Source: UBA961 sp049426725 (GTDB taxonomy: Bacteria > Bacteroidota > Ignavibacteria > Kapaibacteriales > UBA961). Taken from it: 64,000 nt of DNA. The notes beneath the pieces were generated by a model, which saw only the letters and a list, made by a program, of their open reading frames with translations, had not been told where the DNA came from and ran no database searches. Positions 27,212-35,629 of this stretch are shown in pieces. The position numbers were made by a program, and so were the translations under genes. Position 1 is the stretch's first letter, and every line of letters starts with the position of its first letter. The stretch lies in NCBI GenBank assembly GCA_049426725.1, contig JBMSYN010000003.1:92257-156256 (forward strand), written 5' to 3'.

Positions 27212-30200
27212 ATGTCAAACCGAGACGATTCACAGTACTTTCGCCATTATGGTGAAATAGAAAATCCAACAGTAGATATGAATGGTCAGGAATTCAATGG
27301 TGATTCGGGATCAACACTCTTTGATACCGGTGTCAATCGCCGAACATTCATGACAGTTCTCTCGGCTTCGATGGCTATGGCAGCTGCAAGTTGTCGCAGG
27401 CCCGAACACAAATTGGTTGCATCAACCAATCCTACTGAATACTTGATTCCGGGTCTGCCGAATTACTATACATCGGTATATCAACATAAAAATGCAGCCA
27501 TTGGATTAGTGGTCAAAACTCGAGAGGGAAGACCAATCAAGATTGATGGAAATCCAAAACACACTGCATCTTTGGGAAGAAGTTCAGCATTTGTTCAAGG
27601 AACACTTTTGTCATTGTATGATCCAGACAGAATCAGACGTCCTCGTGTAAATGGCGGTGATTCAAGTATCAACAATGCAGCAAATACAATTGCTCAAGCA
27701 ATACAAAAATCGATTGCAGCAGGAAAAAAAGTAGTTTTTCTTATTGATGAACATTGCTCACCTGCCTATGTTGGATTGTGCAATCAGCTTTCTACGGTAA
27801 TATCCGGTGTTTCTGTAGTGACAATGCCTTCATTAATTTCCAATGCACCTCTTGCCAATAATGCAGTCTTTGGAATCAATGCAGAAATTGTACCTGATTT
27901 GTCAAAAGCTGATATCATCGTTTCAGTTGACAATGATTTTCTTGGTACGGACAAACACACAGTTTATCATACTGCATCATTCACTTCAAATAGAAAGCCG
28001 ACGGCTGAATCACCAACGATGAATACATTGATATCCATCGAGTCTAGTTTTAGTCTTACCGGTGCTAATGCAGATCATAGATTTGCAATTTCGCCATCAG
28101 AGTATGAATCTGTCTTGGCTGGAATTCTTTCTCAAGTCTATTCTGCAAAAGGTTTATCACTTCCTTCAGGTTTGCCCACACCTGCGTCAAATGATGCGGT
28201 AGCAAAGACATCCAAAGCATTGCTTTCAGCAAAAAATGGCATTGTGATGGTTGGTACTCATTTGAGTGCAAAAGCAAATGCTTATGGACAATTGATCAAT
28301 CAAGCCCTCGGTTCAGTTGGTGAAGGGAAGCCAATCAATCTCAATCATAGACTGTATAATAGCGGAGATGTTTCAGCATCACTGTCTTCTTTTAGAGCCT
28401 CATTGAAGAATAAAGAAATTGGTACAATCGTATATGTTGAGACCAATCCGGAATATTGCGCAGATACTGAACTCAAACGTTTGCTTTCTGAAAATGTAGA
28501 TTTTTCTGCCGCACTATCTGTTGCTGATCATGAAACTGCTCAAACATTATGTTCGGTTTCAGTTCCAACAACTCATTATTTGGAATCATGGGGAGATGCG
28601 CTGAATTTCGATGGTGGTTATTCTATTCAACAGCCAATCATTGCTCCATTGAATCAAAGTGCAATATCCGCGCAAGATTTTATCATACTTGTTGCAAACT
28701 TCATCAATGCTTCAAGTTTTGCCGATACCCCTACATTTTATGATTTCATTAGAAAAATGCAGTCAGACTATGCATCGAAGAGTGCGTGGGAGCAATTATT
28801 GCGTGATGGTGTTACTGTAAAAGCTAATGCTTATGAAGCAGGTTCTGCATCTGGATTTGATCAGTTACAGTCTTATTCCGTTTCCGGTGGATTAACACTT
28901 GCAATCACACCATCTTATGCGGTGCTTGACGGTACTCAAGCAAATAATTCATGGCTTCAAGAATTGCCCGACCCAATAACGAAAGTCACTTGGGGTAATG
29001 TTGCAATGATGAATAAGCAAACTGCTGAATCATTGGGTGCTGTTCAAGGAGAAGTATTGCGCTTTTCAACATCAAGTGGAAGCATTGAATTACCAGTTTT
29101 CATTCAACCCGGTATGAGCAATAATGTAGTTGCGGTATCATTGGGTTATGGAAGAACAGCAGGTGGAAATGTACTCACTGGAGTTGGTGCAAATGCGTAC
29201 TCCATACTTTCACCAAATGCTGGGTGTTATGTATCCGTAAAAGCAGAAAAAGTAGGTAGGAGCGAAAAGATTGCAACCACTCAAGGACATCATGCAATTG
29301 AACGCTATGATAAACCAAGTCCATTTGACAATGAATGGAAGGAAAGAACAAAAGACATTCTTGGTGTGGAGGAAGGATATATCACTCTTGCATCACTCGC
29401 TGCTGCAAAAGGTGGTTCACATGAAGAACATGGACATGATGCTCATCACATATCTGATACATTGAGCATTGTTGACGGTTTCCAATATTCAGGACATCGT
29501 TGGGCAATGGCTATCGATCTTAGTGCATGTACAGGATGCAGTGCTTGCGTTGTTGCTTGCCAAGCAGAAAATAATATACCTACAGTTGGTAAAAAATATG
29601 TGGCAAATAGTCGTGAGATGCATTGGATAAGAATTGACAGGTATTATCGCGAAGATGCATCAGGAAATGTAACCACAGTATTCCAACCAATGCTATGTCA
29701 GCATTGTGAAAATGCACCTTGTGAAAATGTATGTCCTGTTGCCGCAACAACACATAGCCCTGAAGGTTTAAATGAGATGACCTATAATCGCTGTGTGGGT
29801 ACGAGATATTGTTTGAACAATTGCCCATACAAAGTTCGTCGTTTCAACTTCCTTAACTGGCACAAAGACAAAAAGACACCTTTGGACATGGCATTCAATC
29901 CGGATGTTTCTGTACGTATGCGTGGTGTCATGGAGAAATGTACATTCTGCGTTCAGAGATTGAATGAAGCAAAGATGCATGCAAAGGATCAAGGTCATTC
30001 AAGAGTTCAAGATGGCGATGTGGTCACTGCATGCCAACAGGCTTGTCCAGCCGGCGCAATCTTCTTTGGCAATGTCAATGATTCAAAGAGTGCAGTTGCG
30101 AAAGCAGCAAATATGAATCGCGGAAATCATTCACAAGAATACAAAGAAAAGAATGGTGCATATAAAGTGTTGAGTGAGCTCAATGTGCGACCATCCATCA

Positions 30201-30247
30201 CATATCTTGTGAAAGTTCGCAATACAGATCAATTACCGAAAGTATAA
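27212..30247 (+). CDS. actB: Alternative Complex III subunit ActB (molybdopterin-like plus iron-sulfur protein)
   Basis: A 1011-residue fused protein. A twin-arginine-like signal VNRRTFMTVL (41-50) leads to a lipobox-like Cys61 (AAASC). About residues 70-700 resemble a molybdopterin oxidoreductase fold that in ActB carries no Mo cofactor. The C-terminal part (about 760-990) has the four cluster motifs of the ferredoxin-like subunit: CTGCSACVVAC, CQHCENAPCENVCP, CVGTRYCLNNCP and CTFC with CQQACPAG. A His-rich stretch occurs before the iron-sulfur part, near residue 735. It receives electrons from quinol at the ActC side and sends them to ActA. Confidence 0.94.
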   Translation: MSNRDDSQYFRHYGEIENPTVDMNGQEFNGDSGSTLFDTGVNRRTFMTVLSASMAMAAASCRRPEHKLVASTNPTEYLIPGLPNYYTSVYQHKNAAIGLVVKTREGRPIKIDGNPKHTASLGRSSAFVQGTLLSLYDPDRIRRPRVNGGDSSINNAANTIAQAIQKSIAAGKKVVFLIDEHCSPAYVGLCNQLSTVISGVSVVTMPSLISNAPLANNAVFGINAEIVPDLSKADIIVSVDNDFLGTDKHTVYHTASFTSNRKPTAESPTMNTLISIESSFSLTGANADHRFAISPSEYESVLAGILSQVYSAKGLSLPSGLPTPASNDAVAKTSKALLSAKNGIVMVGTHLSAKANAYGQLINQALGSVGEGKPINLNHRLYNSGDVSASLSSFRASLKNKEIGTIVYVETNPEYCADTELKRLLSENVDFSAALSVADHETAQTLCSVSVPTTHYLESWGDALNFDGGYSIQQPIIAPLNQSAISAQDFIILVANFINASSFADTPTFYDFIRKMQSDYASKSAWEQLLRDGVTVKANAYEAGSASGFDQLQSYSVSGGLTLAITPSYAVLDGTQANNSWLQELPDPITKVTWGNVAMMNKQTAESLGAVQGEVLRFSTSSGSIELPVFIQPGMSNNVVAVSLGYGRTAGGNVLTGVGANAYSILSPNAGCYVSVKAEKVGRSEKIATTQGHHAIERYDKPSPFDNEWKERTKDILGVEEGYITLASLAAAKGGSHEEHGHDAHHISDTLSIVDGFQYSGHRWAMAIDLSACTGCSACVVACQAENNIPTVGKKYVANSREMHWIRIDRYYREDASGNVTTVFQPMLCQHCENAPCENVCPVAATTHSPEGLNEMTYNRCVGTRYCLNNCPYKVRRFNFLNWHKDKKTPLDMAFNPDVSVRMRGVMEKCTFCVQRLNEAKMHAKDQGHSRVQDGDVVTACQQACPAGAIFFGNVNDSKSAVAKAANMNRGNHSQEYKEKNGAYKVLSELNVRPSITYLVKVRNTDQLPKV

Positions 30248-30273
30248 AAGATAATATAAAGCAGGAAAACAGT

Positions 30274-31728
30274 ATGTCGGTTGAAACTGTCACAAAGACG
30301 GCCCCAAGAAATGTTGTTGATCATCTCGATGCTTCAGCATATCACGGCAATCCGTATCCAATTGATGAACCAATGCGTGAGCCGCTCATTCTTGGAAACC
30401 CGTCACTTCATGATGTCACTGAAAAAATTGCAGGCATCATCGAAGGGAAACCAAATCTCAAATATTGGTTAGCAGTATTGATTTGTGCTTCTATCGCCGG
30501 AGCAGGCTTTGGTGCGATAGGGGAGACAGTCATGACCGGTATTGGTGTTTGGGGCTCAAATAATACAATTGGTTGGGCATGGGACATCACCAATTTCGTG
30601 TTCTGGATTGGTATCGGTCATGCAGGAACACTGATTTCAGCGATCTTATATCTATTCCGTCAAAAATGGCGTACGGCAATCAATAGATCAGCAGAAGCCA
30701 TGACAATCTTTGCCGTTTTGTGTGCAGGTATTTTTCCTGTTATCCATACCGGTCGCCCATGGCTTGCATATTGGCTTACACCATATCCCAATCAAATGCA
30801 AATGTGGGTAAATTTCCGCTCGCCACTTGTCTGGGACGTTTTCGCAGTTTCAACATATCTAACTGTTTCAGCATTGTTCTGGTTCATGGGTTTGGTACCT
30901 GATCTTGCAACTGTTAGAAATTTTGTAAAAGGAAAAATCGCCAAGCGCTTGTATACATTTTTCAGCTTGGGTTGGACAGGATCCATGCGCAATTGGCATC
31001 ATTATGAAATTGCATATATGATTTTGGCAGGACTTTCAACTCCGCTCGTATTGTCAGTGCATACAATCGTTTCCATGGACTTTGCAACTTCAGTTCTACC
31101 CGGTTGGCATACCACAATCTTTCCACCATATTTCGTTGCCGGCGCGATTTTCTCAGGTTTCGCTATGGTTATGACATTGCTTGTCATTGCAAGAGAAATA
31201 TTGGGATTAAAAGAATTTATTACGCTAAAACATTTGGAAAATATGAATAAAATCATCCTTGCAACAGGGATGATGGTAGGTTATGCATATTCCATGGAAT
31301 TTTTCATAGCCTGGTATTCAGGTAATGAATATGAGCGCACTGTCTTTATCAACAGAGCATTTGGTGAATATTGGTGGGCTTATTGGTCAATGGTTTCTTG
31401 TAATGTGCTATCTCCACAAGTTTTCTGGTTCAAAAAAGCCAGAAGAAATATTCCACTCATGTTCATTATTTCAATCTTTGTGAACATCGGTATGTGGTTT
31501 GAGCGCTTTACTATTATTTCTACATCATTGCATCATGACTTCCTTCCTTCAAGTTGGAGTTATTATACACCAACAATTGTGGAAGTAGGAATATTTGTTG
31601 GCACAATAGGCTTATTCTTAACGCTCTTTTTATTGTTCTCTAAATATTTGCCAGTTATTGCAATTTCAGAGATCAAAGGCGTTATGCCCGGTTCGCAACC
31701 TACTCATCATGGTGATGAGCATCATTAA
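30274..31728 (+). CDS. actC: Alternative Complex III subunit ActC (NrfD-like membrane quinol oxidase subunit)
   Basis: A 484-residue polytopic protein of the NrfD/PsrC family with about ten membrane helices. Recognisable segments include FVFWIGIGHAGTLISA in an early helix, FPVIHTGRPWLAYWL, and NWHHYEIAYMILAGLSTPLV. The family binds menaquinol at the periplasmic face and is the probable quinol site of ActABCDEF. The C-terminus is a short histidine-rich tail (last eight residues HHGDEHH-like). It follows actB by 26 bases. Confidence 0.94.
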   Translation: MSVETVTKTAPRNVVDHLDASAYHGNPYPIDEPMREPLILGNPSLHDVTEKIAGIIEGKPNLKYWLAVLICASIAGAGFGAIGETVMTGIGVWGSNNTIGWAWDITNFVFWIGIGHAGTLISAILYLFRQKWRTAINRSAEAMTIFAVLCAGIFPVIHTGRPWLAYWLTPYPNQMQMWVNFRSPLVWDVFAVSTYLTVSALFWFMGLVPDLATVRNFVKGKIAKRLYTFFSLGWTGSMRNWHHYEIAYMILAGLSTPLVLSVHTIVSMDFATSVLPGWHTTIFPPYFVAGAIFSGFAMVMTLLVIAREILGLKEFITLKHLENMNKIILATGMMVGYAYSMEFFIAWYSGNEYERTVFINRAFGEYWWAYWSMVSCNVLSPQVFWFKKARRNIPLMFIISIFVNIGMWFERFTIISTSLHHDFLPSSWSYYTPTIVEVGIFVGTIGLFLTLFLLFSKYLPVIAISEIKGVMPGSQPTHHGDEHH

Positions 31729-31760
31729 TCTTCGTCCATTAGAATGTCAGAGATCATACA

Positions 31761-32297
31761 ATGAGTGATAAGAAAACAGTAGCGGTACTCGGAAATTTTA
31801 CAGATCCAAACAAGATCATGGATGCTGCTTCAAAAGTACATCAAAGTGGTTATACGGATTTTGATATTTATACTCCATATCCTGTTCATGGCTTGGATAA
31901 AGCCATGGGAATGAAGAGAACAATATTGCCATATATATCATTTGCAGGTGGAATCTTTGGATTGTCCAATGCAGTCTTTTTGATTTGGTGGACCGGCTCA
32001 GTGGATTACAAATTGAATATTGGTGGCAAACCTTTGTTCGCTTTTCAATTCAGTATACCGGTCATGTTCGAGTTGACAGTTCTTTTGACTGCACTTGCAA
32101 CATTTTTTGGACTCTGGTTTTTATGCGGGCTACCCAAATGGTATTCCGATTTACAAGATGATGAAGGTTTCCAAAGAGCTGTTGATGATACTTTTGTCTT
32201 GAGCATCTTTTCATCAGACAAGAGATTTTCACTCGAAACCACAGAAAAATTTATGAATGAACTCGGCGCAGATAATGTTCGCCGAATTGAAGCTTAA
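31761..32297 (+). CDS. actD: Alternative Complex III subunit ActD (DUF3341)
   Basis: A 178-residue protein. A soluble alpha-beta domain (about 1-55, AVLGNFTDPNKIMDAASKV and YTPYPVHGLDKAMGMKRT) leads into two membrane helices (about 58-80 and 97-120), with a cytoplasmic C-terminal part. This is the DUF3341/ActD layout. It packs against ActC and ActF in the known complex; no cofactor is expected. Gaps to its neighbours are 32 and 15 bases. Confidence 0.92.
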   Translation: MSDKKTVAVLGNFTDPNKIMDAASKVHQSGYTDFDIYTPYPVHGLDKAMGMKRTILPYISFAGGIFGLSNAVFLIWWTGSVDYKLNIGGKPLFAFQFSIPVMFELTVLLTALATFFGLWFLCGLPKWYSDLQDDEGFQRAVDDTFVLSIFSSDKRFSLETTEKFMNELGADNVRRIEA

Positions 32298-32312
32298 GAG
32301 GATCTGCCAACA

Positions 32313-32930
32313 ATGGAACAACAAAAAAACACCAAAGGTTTTGGATTCTATCTAAAAGTAGTAATTGGATTGGGTATTGCCGGCTTCGTTGTTGGCGTGC
32401 TCAGTGGATCAATTACATGGTTTTCCGAAGATCCTCCAATCATGGTCATTAAAGACATGGATGATCAATTTAAGGTAAAACCTCAGGTAGGTTCCTCTTT
32501 TTATGCAGATCGTAAAAGTGGTCGTGATCCGATTCCAAATACCGTTCCCATGGAAGGCACTGCATACCCACTCGATAAACCAGATTTTCAAAGAGCAGAT
32601 TCAGTAGTTGGATCTAATCCTCTTGATATTTCGAAACCTGAGCAAAGACAATATGTTCTTTCCAGAGGTAAGAATCGCTATGAAGCGTTTTGCACTCCTT
32701 GTCATAACTACGATGGGCAGGGAAATGGCGCTGTTGTGAAGAGAGGTTTCCAAAATCCACCAAATCTTCGTGACTCAGTTACTAAAGCTAAATCTGATGC
32801 TCATCTGTTTCACATAATTTCTGCCGGGCAGAATGTGATGAATGGTTATGCAGACAAAATAAAACCAAATGATCGTTGGAGCATCGTTCACTATGTAAGA
32901 GAAATGCAAAAACTCGGTGTAGTGAAATAA
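32313..32930 (+). CDS. actE: Alternative Complex III subunit ActE (monoheme cytochrome c)
   Basis: A 205-residue protein with an N-terminal membrane helix (about 12-34) and one heme site CTPCHNYDGQGNG near residue 130. A distal Met is plausible in QNVMNGYADKIKPNDRW. The N-terminal MKDM and Y-ADRKSGRDP region is usual for ActE. It is the exit cytochrome that passes electrons from ActA to the oxidase or to a soluble cytochrome. It lies between actD and actF. Confidence 0.92.
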   Translation: MEQQKNTKGFGFYLKVVIGLGIAGFVVGVLSGSITWFSEDPPIMVIKDMDDQFKVKPQVGSSFYADRKSGRDPIPNTVPMEGTAYPLDKPDFQRADSVVGSNPLDISKPEQRQYVLSRGKNRYEAFCTPCHNYDGQGNGAVVKRGFQNPPNLRDSVTKAKSDAHLFHIISAGQNVMNGYADKIKPNDRWSIVHYVREMQKLGVVK

Positions 32931-32970
32931 TCAATTGAACTTTCGAAGAATATAAGTCCATAGAGGAATT

Positions 32971-34143
32971 ATGAACCCCGTCAATCTCAGTGGTAGTGCT
33001 TTTCAAGGCAATGTGAACAAATCGGCTATGATTTGCATAGGTGCCGGTATTGTTCTGGCAATTGCAGGTATAGCTCTCAATCAATCAGCAATGCTACCTG
33101 CATATCTTGTTGGTGCTATGTATGTTGTTGGTATAAGTGTGACTGCTCTCTTCTTTTCTGCATTACAATTTCTTGTTCGTGCAGGATGGAGTGCTTCTTT
33201 GCGAAGAATTCCCGAAATGATGGGCTGGTTTGCACAGTTTGCATTGATTATCCTCCTTCCAATTCTCATTTTTAGAAATAGTTTCTTTCATGGAATTGAA
33301 GATATTCCTTCAAAAGCTCCATATACGAATACACCATTCTTTATCGTCAGAATCATTGGATATTGTCTCTTTTGGTTTTGGATGCACAGATATATCGTAG
33401 GCAATTCAATCAAGCAAGATTCATTGGAAGGTGATTATACACCTACTGTAAAGAATTATAAGCGCAGTGCTCCATTTGTTTTGGGATATGCATTGACAAT
33501 TACTTTTGCAGCTTTTGATTTGATGATGGCACTAGAACCACATTGGTTCAGTACAATCTTTGGTGTTTATTATTTTGCCGGAAACTTTGTTTCAACTCTT
33601 TCATTATTGGCATTGCTCGTTATGTCAGTCATGAATACCGGTGAATTGAAAGGATATATCACCAAAGAACACATGCATGATCTTGGCAAATTGATGTTTG
33701 CTTTTACAATCTTTTGGACATATATCCATTTTTCTCAATACTTTTTGATTTGGTATAGCAATCTTCCTGAAGAAACTTTTTACTATATCGATAGAACAAA
33801 GGATGGCTGGCAAATTTTAGGATGGAGTTCTTTGGTACTTCATTTCATTGTTCCATTTGCTTTGCTTCTTCGTCAAGATGTAAAACGTAATCAACTTGTA
33901 TTGAAACTTGCAGCTTTCATATTGCTATTTGCTCACTTTATTGATTTATCTTGGATTATCATCCCAGGATTTAGACATCATGGCATCCACCATTTCGATG
34001 TGATGGCATTGATTGCAGCAGCAGGTTGTGTATTATTCTTTATGGGTTTATTATTGTTCTTTACCGCAAAGCGAATGAATTCCGTTAGTGGATTGGCACA
34101 CAATGATCCATACCTATCTGAATCAATGGACTATTTCTCCTGA
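32971..34143 (+). CDS. actF: Alternative Complex III subunit ActF (integral membrane subunit)
   Basis: A 390-residue membrane protein with about ten helices, related to ActC but lacking a clear quinol site in the known structures. The central segments LGYALTITFAAFDLMMALEPHWFSTIFG and FWTYIHFSQYFLIWYSNLPEET are hallmarks of the family. It is the last gene of the array and is followed 22 bases later by a strong intrinsic terminator, which marks the end of the cox-act transcript. Confidence 0.93.
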   Translation: MNPVNLSGSAFQGNVNKSAMICIGAGIVLAIAGIALNQSAMLPAYLVGAMYVVGISVTALFFSALQFLVRAGWSASLRRIPEMMGWFAQFALIILLPILIFRNSFFHGIEDIPSKAPYTNTPFFIVRIIGYCLFWFWMHRYIVGNSIKQDSLEGDYTPTVKNYKRSAPFVLGYALTITFAAFDLMMALEPHWFSTIFGVYYFAGNFVSTLSLLALLVMSVMNTGELKGYITKEHMHDLGKLMFAFTIFWTYIHFSQYFLIWYSNLPEETFYYIDRTKDGWQILGWSSLVLHFIVPFALLLRQDVKRNQLVLKLAAFILLFAHFIDLSWIIIPGFRHHGIHHFDVMALIAAAGCVLFFMGLLLFFTAKRMNSVSGLAHNDPYLSESMDYFS

Positions 34144-34164
34144 TTTATTTTAGAAATCAAGGTT

Positions 34165-34196
34165 AAAGGTGTGCCATTTGGCGCACCTTTTTTTTT
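34165..34196 (+). terminator. Intrinsic terminator ending the cox-act array
   Basis: The stem AAAGGTGTGCC / GGCGCACCTTT (one G-U pair) has loop ATTT and runs into a tract of nine or more T residues. The tract ends 2 to 3 bases before the ATG of the next gene, leaving no room for a separate promoter after it. Confidence 0.9.
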
Positions 34197-34198
34197 CT

Positions 34199-35245
34199 AT
34201 GAACAAAGCCCTGTACTTCATCTTAACTACTATATTCATAATGTCTTGTACTGAAGAATTACCGGTACAAGAACAATGTGCAGACAATTCACACATCGAG
34301 TATCTAGTTCTATGTGAGGGAATGTATGGTTATGATAATGCATCTTTATGGGGAATAGGAAATGGTATCTCGTCTGAAATATTCAGATGTAGTAATAATA
34401 GAAGATTGGGTGATACAGCAAATGATCTTGTTAAAATTGATGATTCGACATTTATCATAATTGTTTCAACAAGCAATGAAATCATAAAAATAAATAGGGA
34501 AGGGGTTTTGCTCCAATCAATCCAGCTGAAAGGGGAAGGACACTTTCTAAAACAAGTTTGTGTGATCAATGATTCAATGGTCGCTATAACAGACCTGTAT
34601 GCAGATAAGGTCTATACATTGAATCACAGATTATTTACCATAGACTCACTTCCTATTTCAGGACTCTGTGCACCAGATGGCATAGCTTATGGGAAGGGCA
34701 AACTCGCCATTTGTAATTCAGGATATGGAATCTTTCGATATAATGAAAAGAATGCATCTACATTAACAATGTATGACTTGAATACTGGAGCAACAGTATA
34801 TTCAAAAACAGGTACAAATCCACAAAATATACTGTACATACCATCACAGTCAAGTTGGATTGTACAATATGCCCACCTTACGACAGAACCTGATTCACTT
34901 GGAGGATTGCAATCATTTAGTGCTGAATTAGAATTGAAAATGAATGTAACCGGTGCTTTCATTGGTAAGCCTGTTTTGCATAAAAATACAATTCTATGTC
35001 TGGAAGGATCTATGCTTATATCTTATACAGCAGACTTTTCTAAAAAAGACACATTATTAGTTAATGACTACAAAGATCAGTGGTATAGAATCGGAATTGT
35101 TAAAGATCAAGTCTATATTTGTAATGCAAGAAACTATACACTCCCGGGTTATATAAGTTTCCTCAATGCAGATTATACTTTGCTTCCAAGCAGAATAATG
35201 GTAGGAATAAATCCTGCAAAGATGATTGCAATTAATAAGGATTGA
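34199..35245 (+). CDS. Lipoprotein, predicted beta-propeller (DUF5074-like surface protein)
   Basis: About 348 residues when started at MNKALYF; an in-frame GTG at 34169 lies inside the terminator stem and is rejected. A lipoprotein signal ends IMSC (Cys at about 17). Repeating blocks such as NDLVKIDDSTFIIIVSTSNEIIKIN, VCVINDSMVAITDLYADKVYTLN and DGIAYGKGKLAICNSGYG have the four-strand blade pattern of YncE/DUF5074-type propellers. Such proteins sit on the cell surface and some bind metals or cofactors; no ligand can be assigned here. No Shine-Dalgarno is seen, and a terminator abuts the start. The following small gene begins shortly after. Confidence 0.62.
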   Translation: MNKALYFILTTIFIMSCTEELPVQEQCADNSHIEYLVLCEGMYGYDNASLWGIGNGISSEIFRCSNNRRLGDTANDLVKIDDSTFIIIVSTSNEIIKINREGVLLQSIQLKGEGHFLKQVCVINDSMVAITDLYADKVYTLNHRLFTIDSLPISGLCAPDGIAYGKGKLAICNSGYGIFRYNEKNASTLTMYDLNTGATVYSKTGTNPQNILYIPSQSSWIVQYAHLTTEPDSLGGLQSFSAELELKMNVTGAFIGKPVLHKNTILCLEGSMLISYTADFSKKDTLLVNDYKDQWYRIGIVKDQVYICNARNYTLPGYISFLNADYTLLPSRIMVGINPAKMIAINKD

Positions 35246-35264
35246 ATTAGTGCACACGAACAGT

Positions 35265-35534
35265 ATGTACCTCATTGAGGACGCATTGAAAAGAAATGAT
35301 CCAAGATTGCTGGAATCCGAATCTAATGATGCCTACATATTCAATATGTTGAATTATTCTAAAGAAGAATTGATTTTTTCTCAGATTCAACAGTATTTTG
35401 ATCAATCAGTGTCGGAACAAGTATTAGAATTCTCATTGAAAGTTCTAACACCTAGATTTTTACCACTACTACGCAAAACTCTAGGTACGGACAGAATAAA
35501 TTCAAGCTTTGATATACGGTATCTTTTGCAGTGA
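35265..35534 (+). CDS. Small hypothetical protein
   Basis: A protein of about 89 residues starting MYLIEDALKRNDPR; a GTG at 35250, directly after the upstream stop, is an alternative start. It looks all-helical and soluble (amphipathic segments EELIFSQIQQYFDQ and SEQVLEFSLKVL). No motif is recognised. It is tightly spaced behind the propeller lipoprotein on the same strand, which supports it being a real gene, but the call rests on the reading frame alone. Confidence 0.45.
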   Translation: MYLIEDALKRNDPRLLESESNDAYIFNMLNYSKEELIFSQIQQYFDQSVSEQVLEFSLKVLTPRFLPLLRKTLGTDRINSSFDIRYLLQ

Positions 35535-35535
35535 T

Positions 35536-35610
35536 GATTGCATGTAAGCAATCTCTTAACTTGTTAAAACGCTACAAAAATATTCAATAAATATGCAATA
35601 TAATTTGCAT
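35536..35610. promoter_or_regulatory. Two inverted repeats upstream of the RecQ-type helicase
   Basis: GATTGC-N6-GCAATC lies at 35536-35553, and ATGCAA-TATAAT-TTGCAT at 35593-35610. Both have perfect 6-base arms and 6-base spacers and share the TTGC/GCAA core in opposite orientation. The second ends 19 bases before the helicase ATG and has TATAAT as spacer, so it may cover a promoter. This is a candidate regulatory region only. Confidence 0.35.
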
Positions 35611-35629
35611 TATGTAAAGTAAGATAAAA

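Noticed and set aside
34169..34198. GTG start for the propeller lipoprotein at 34169
   Set aside because: It lies in the terminator stem, and the added residues precede a good lipoprotein signal that starts at 34199.
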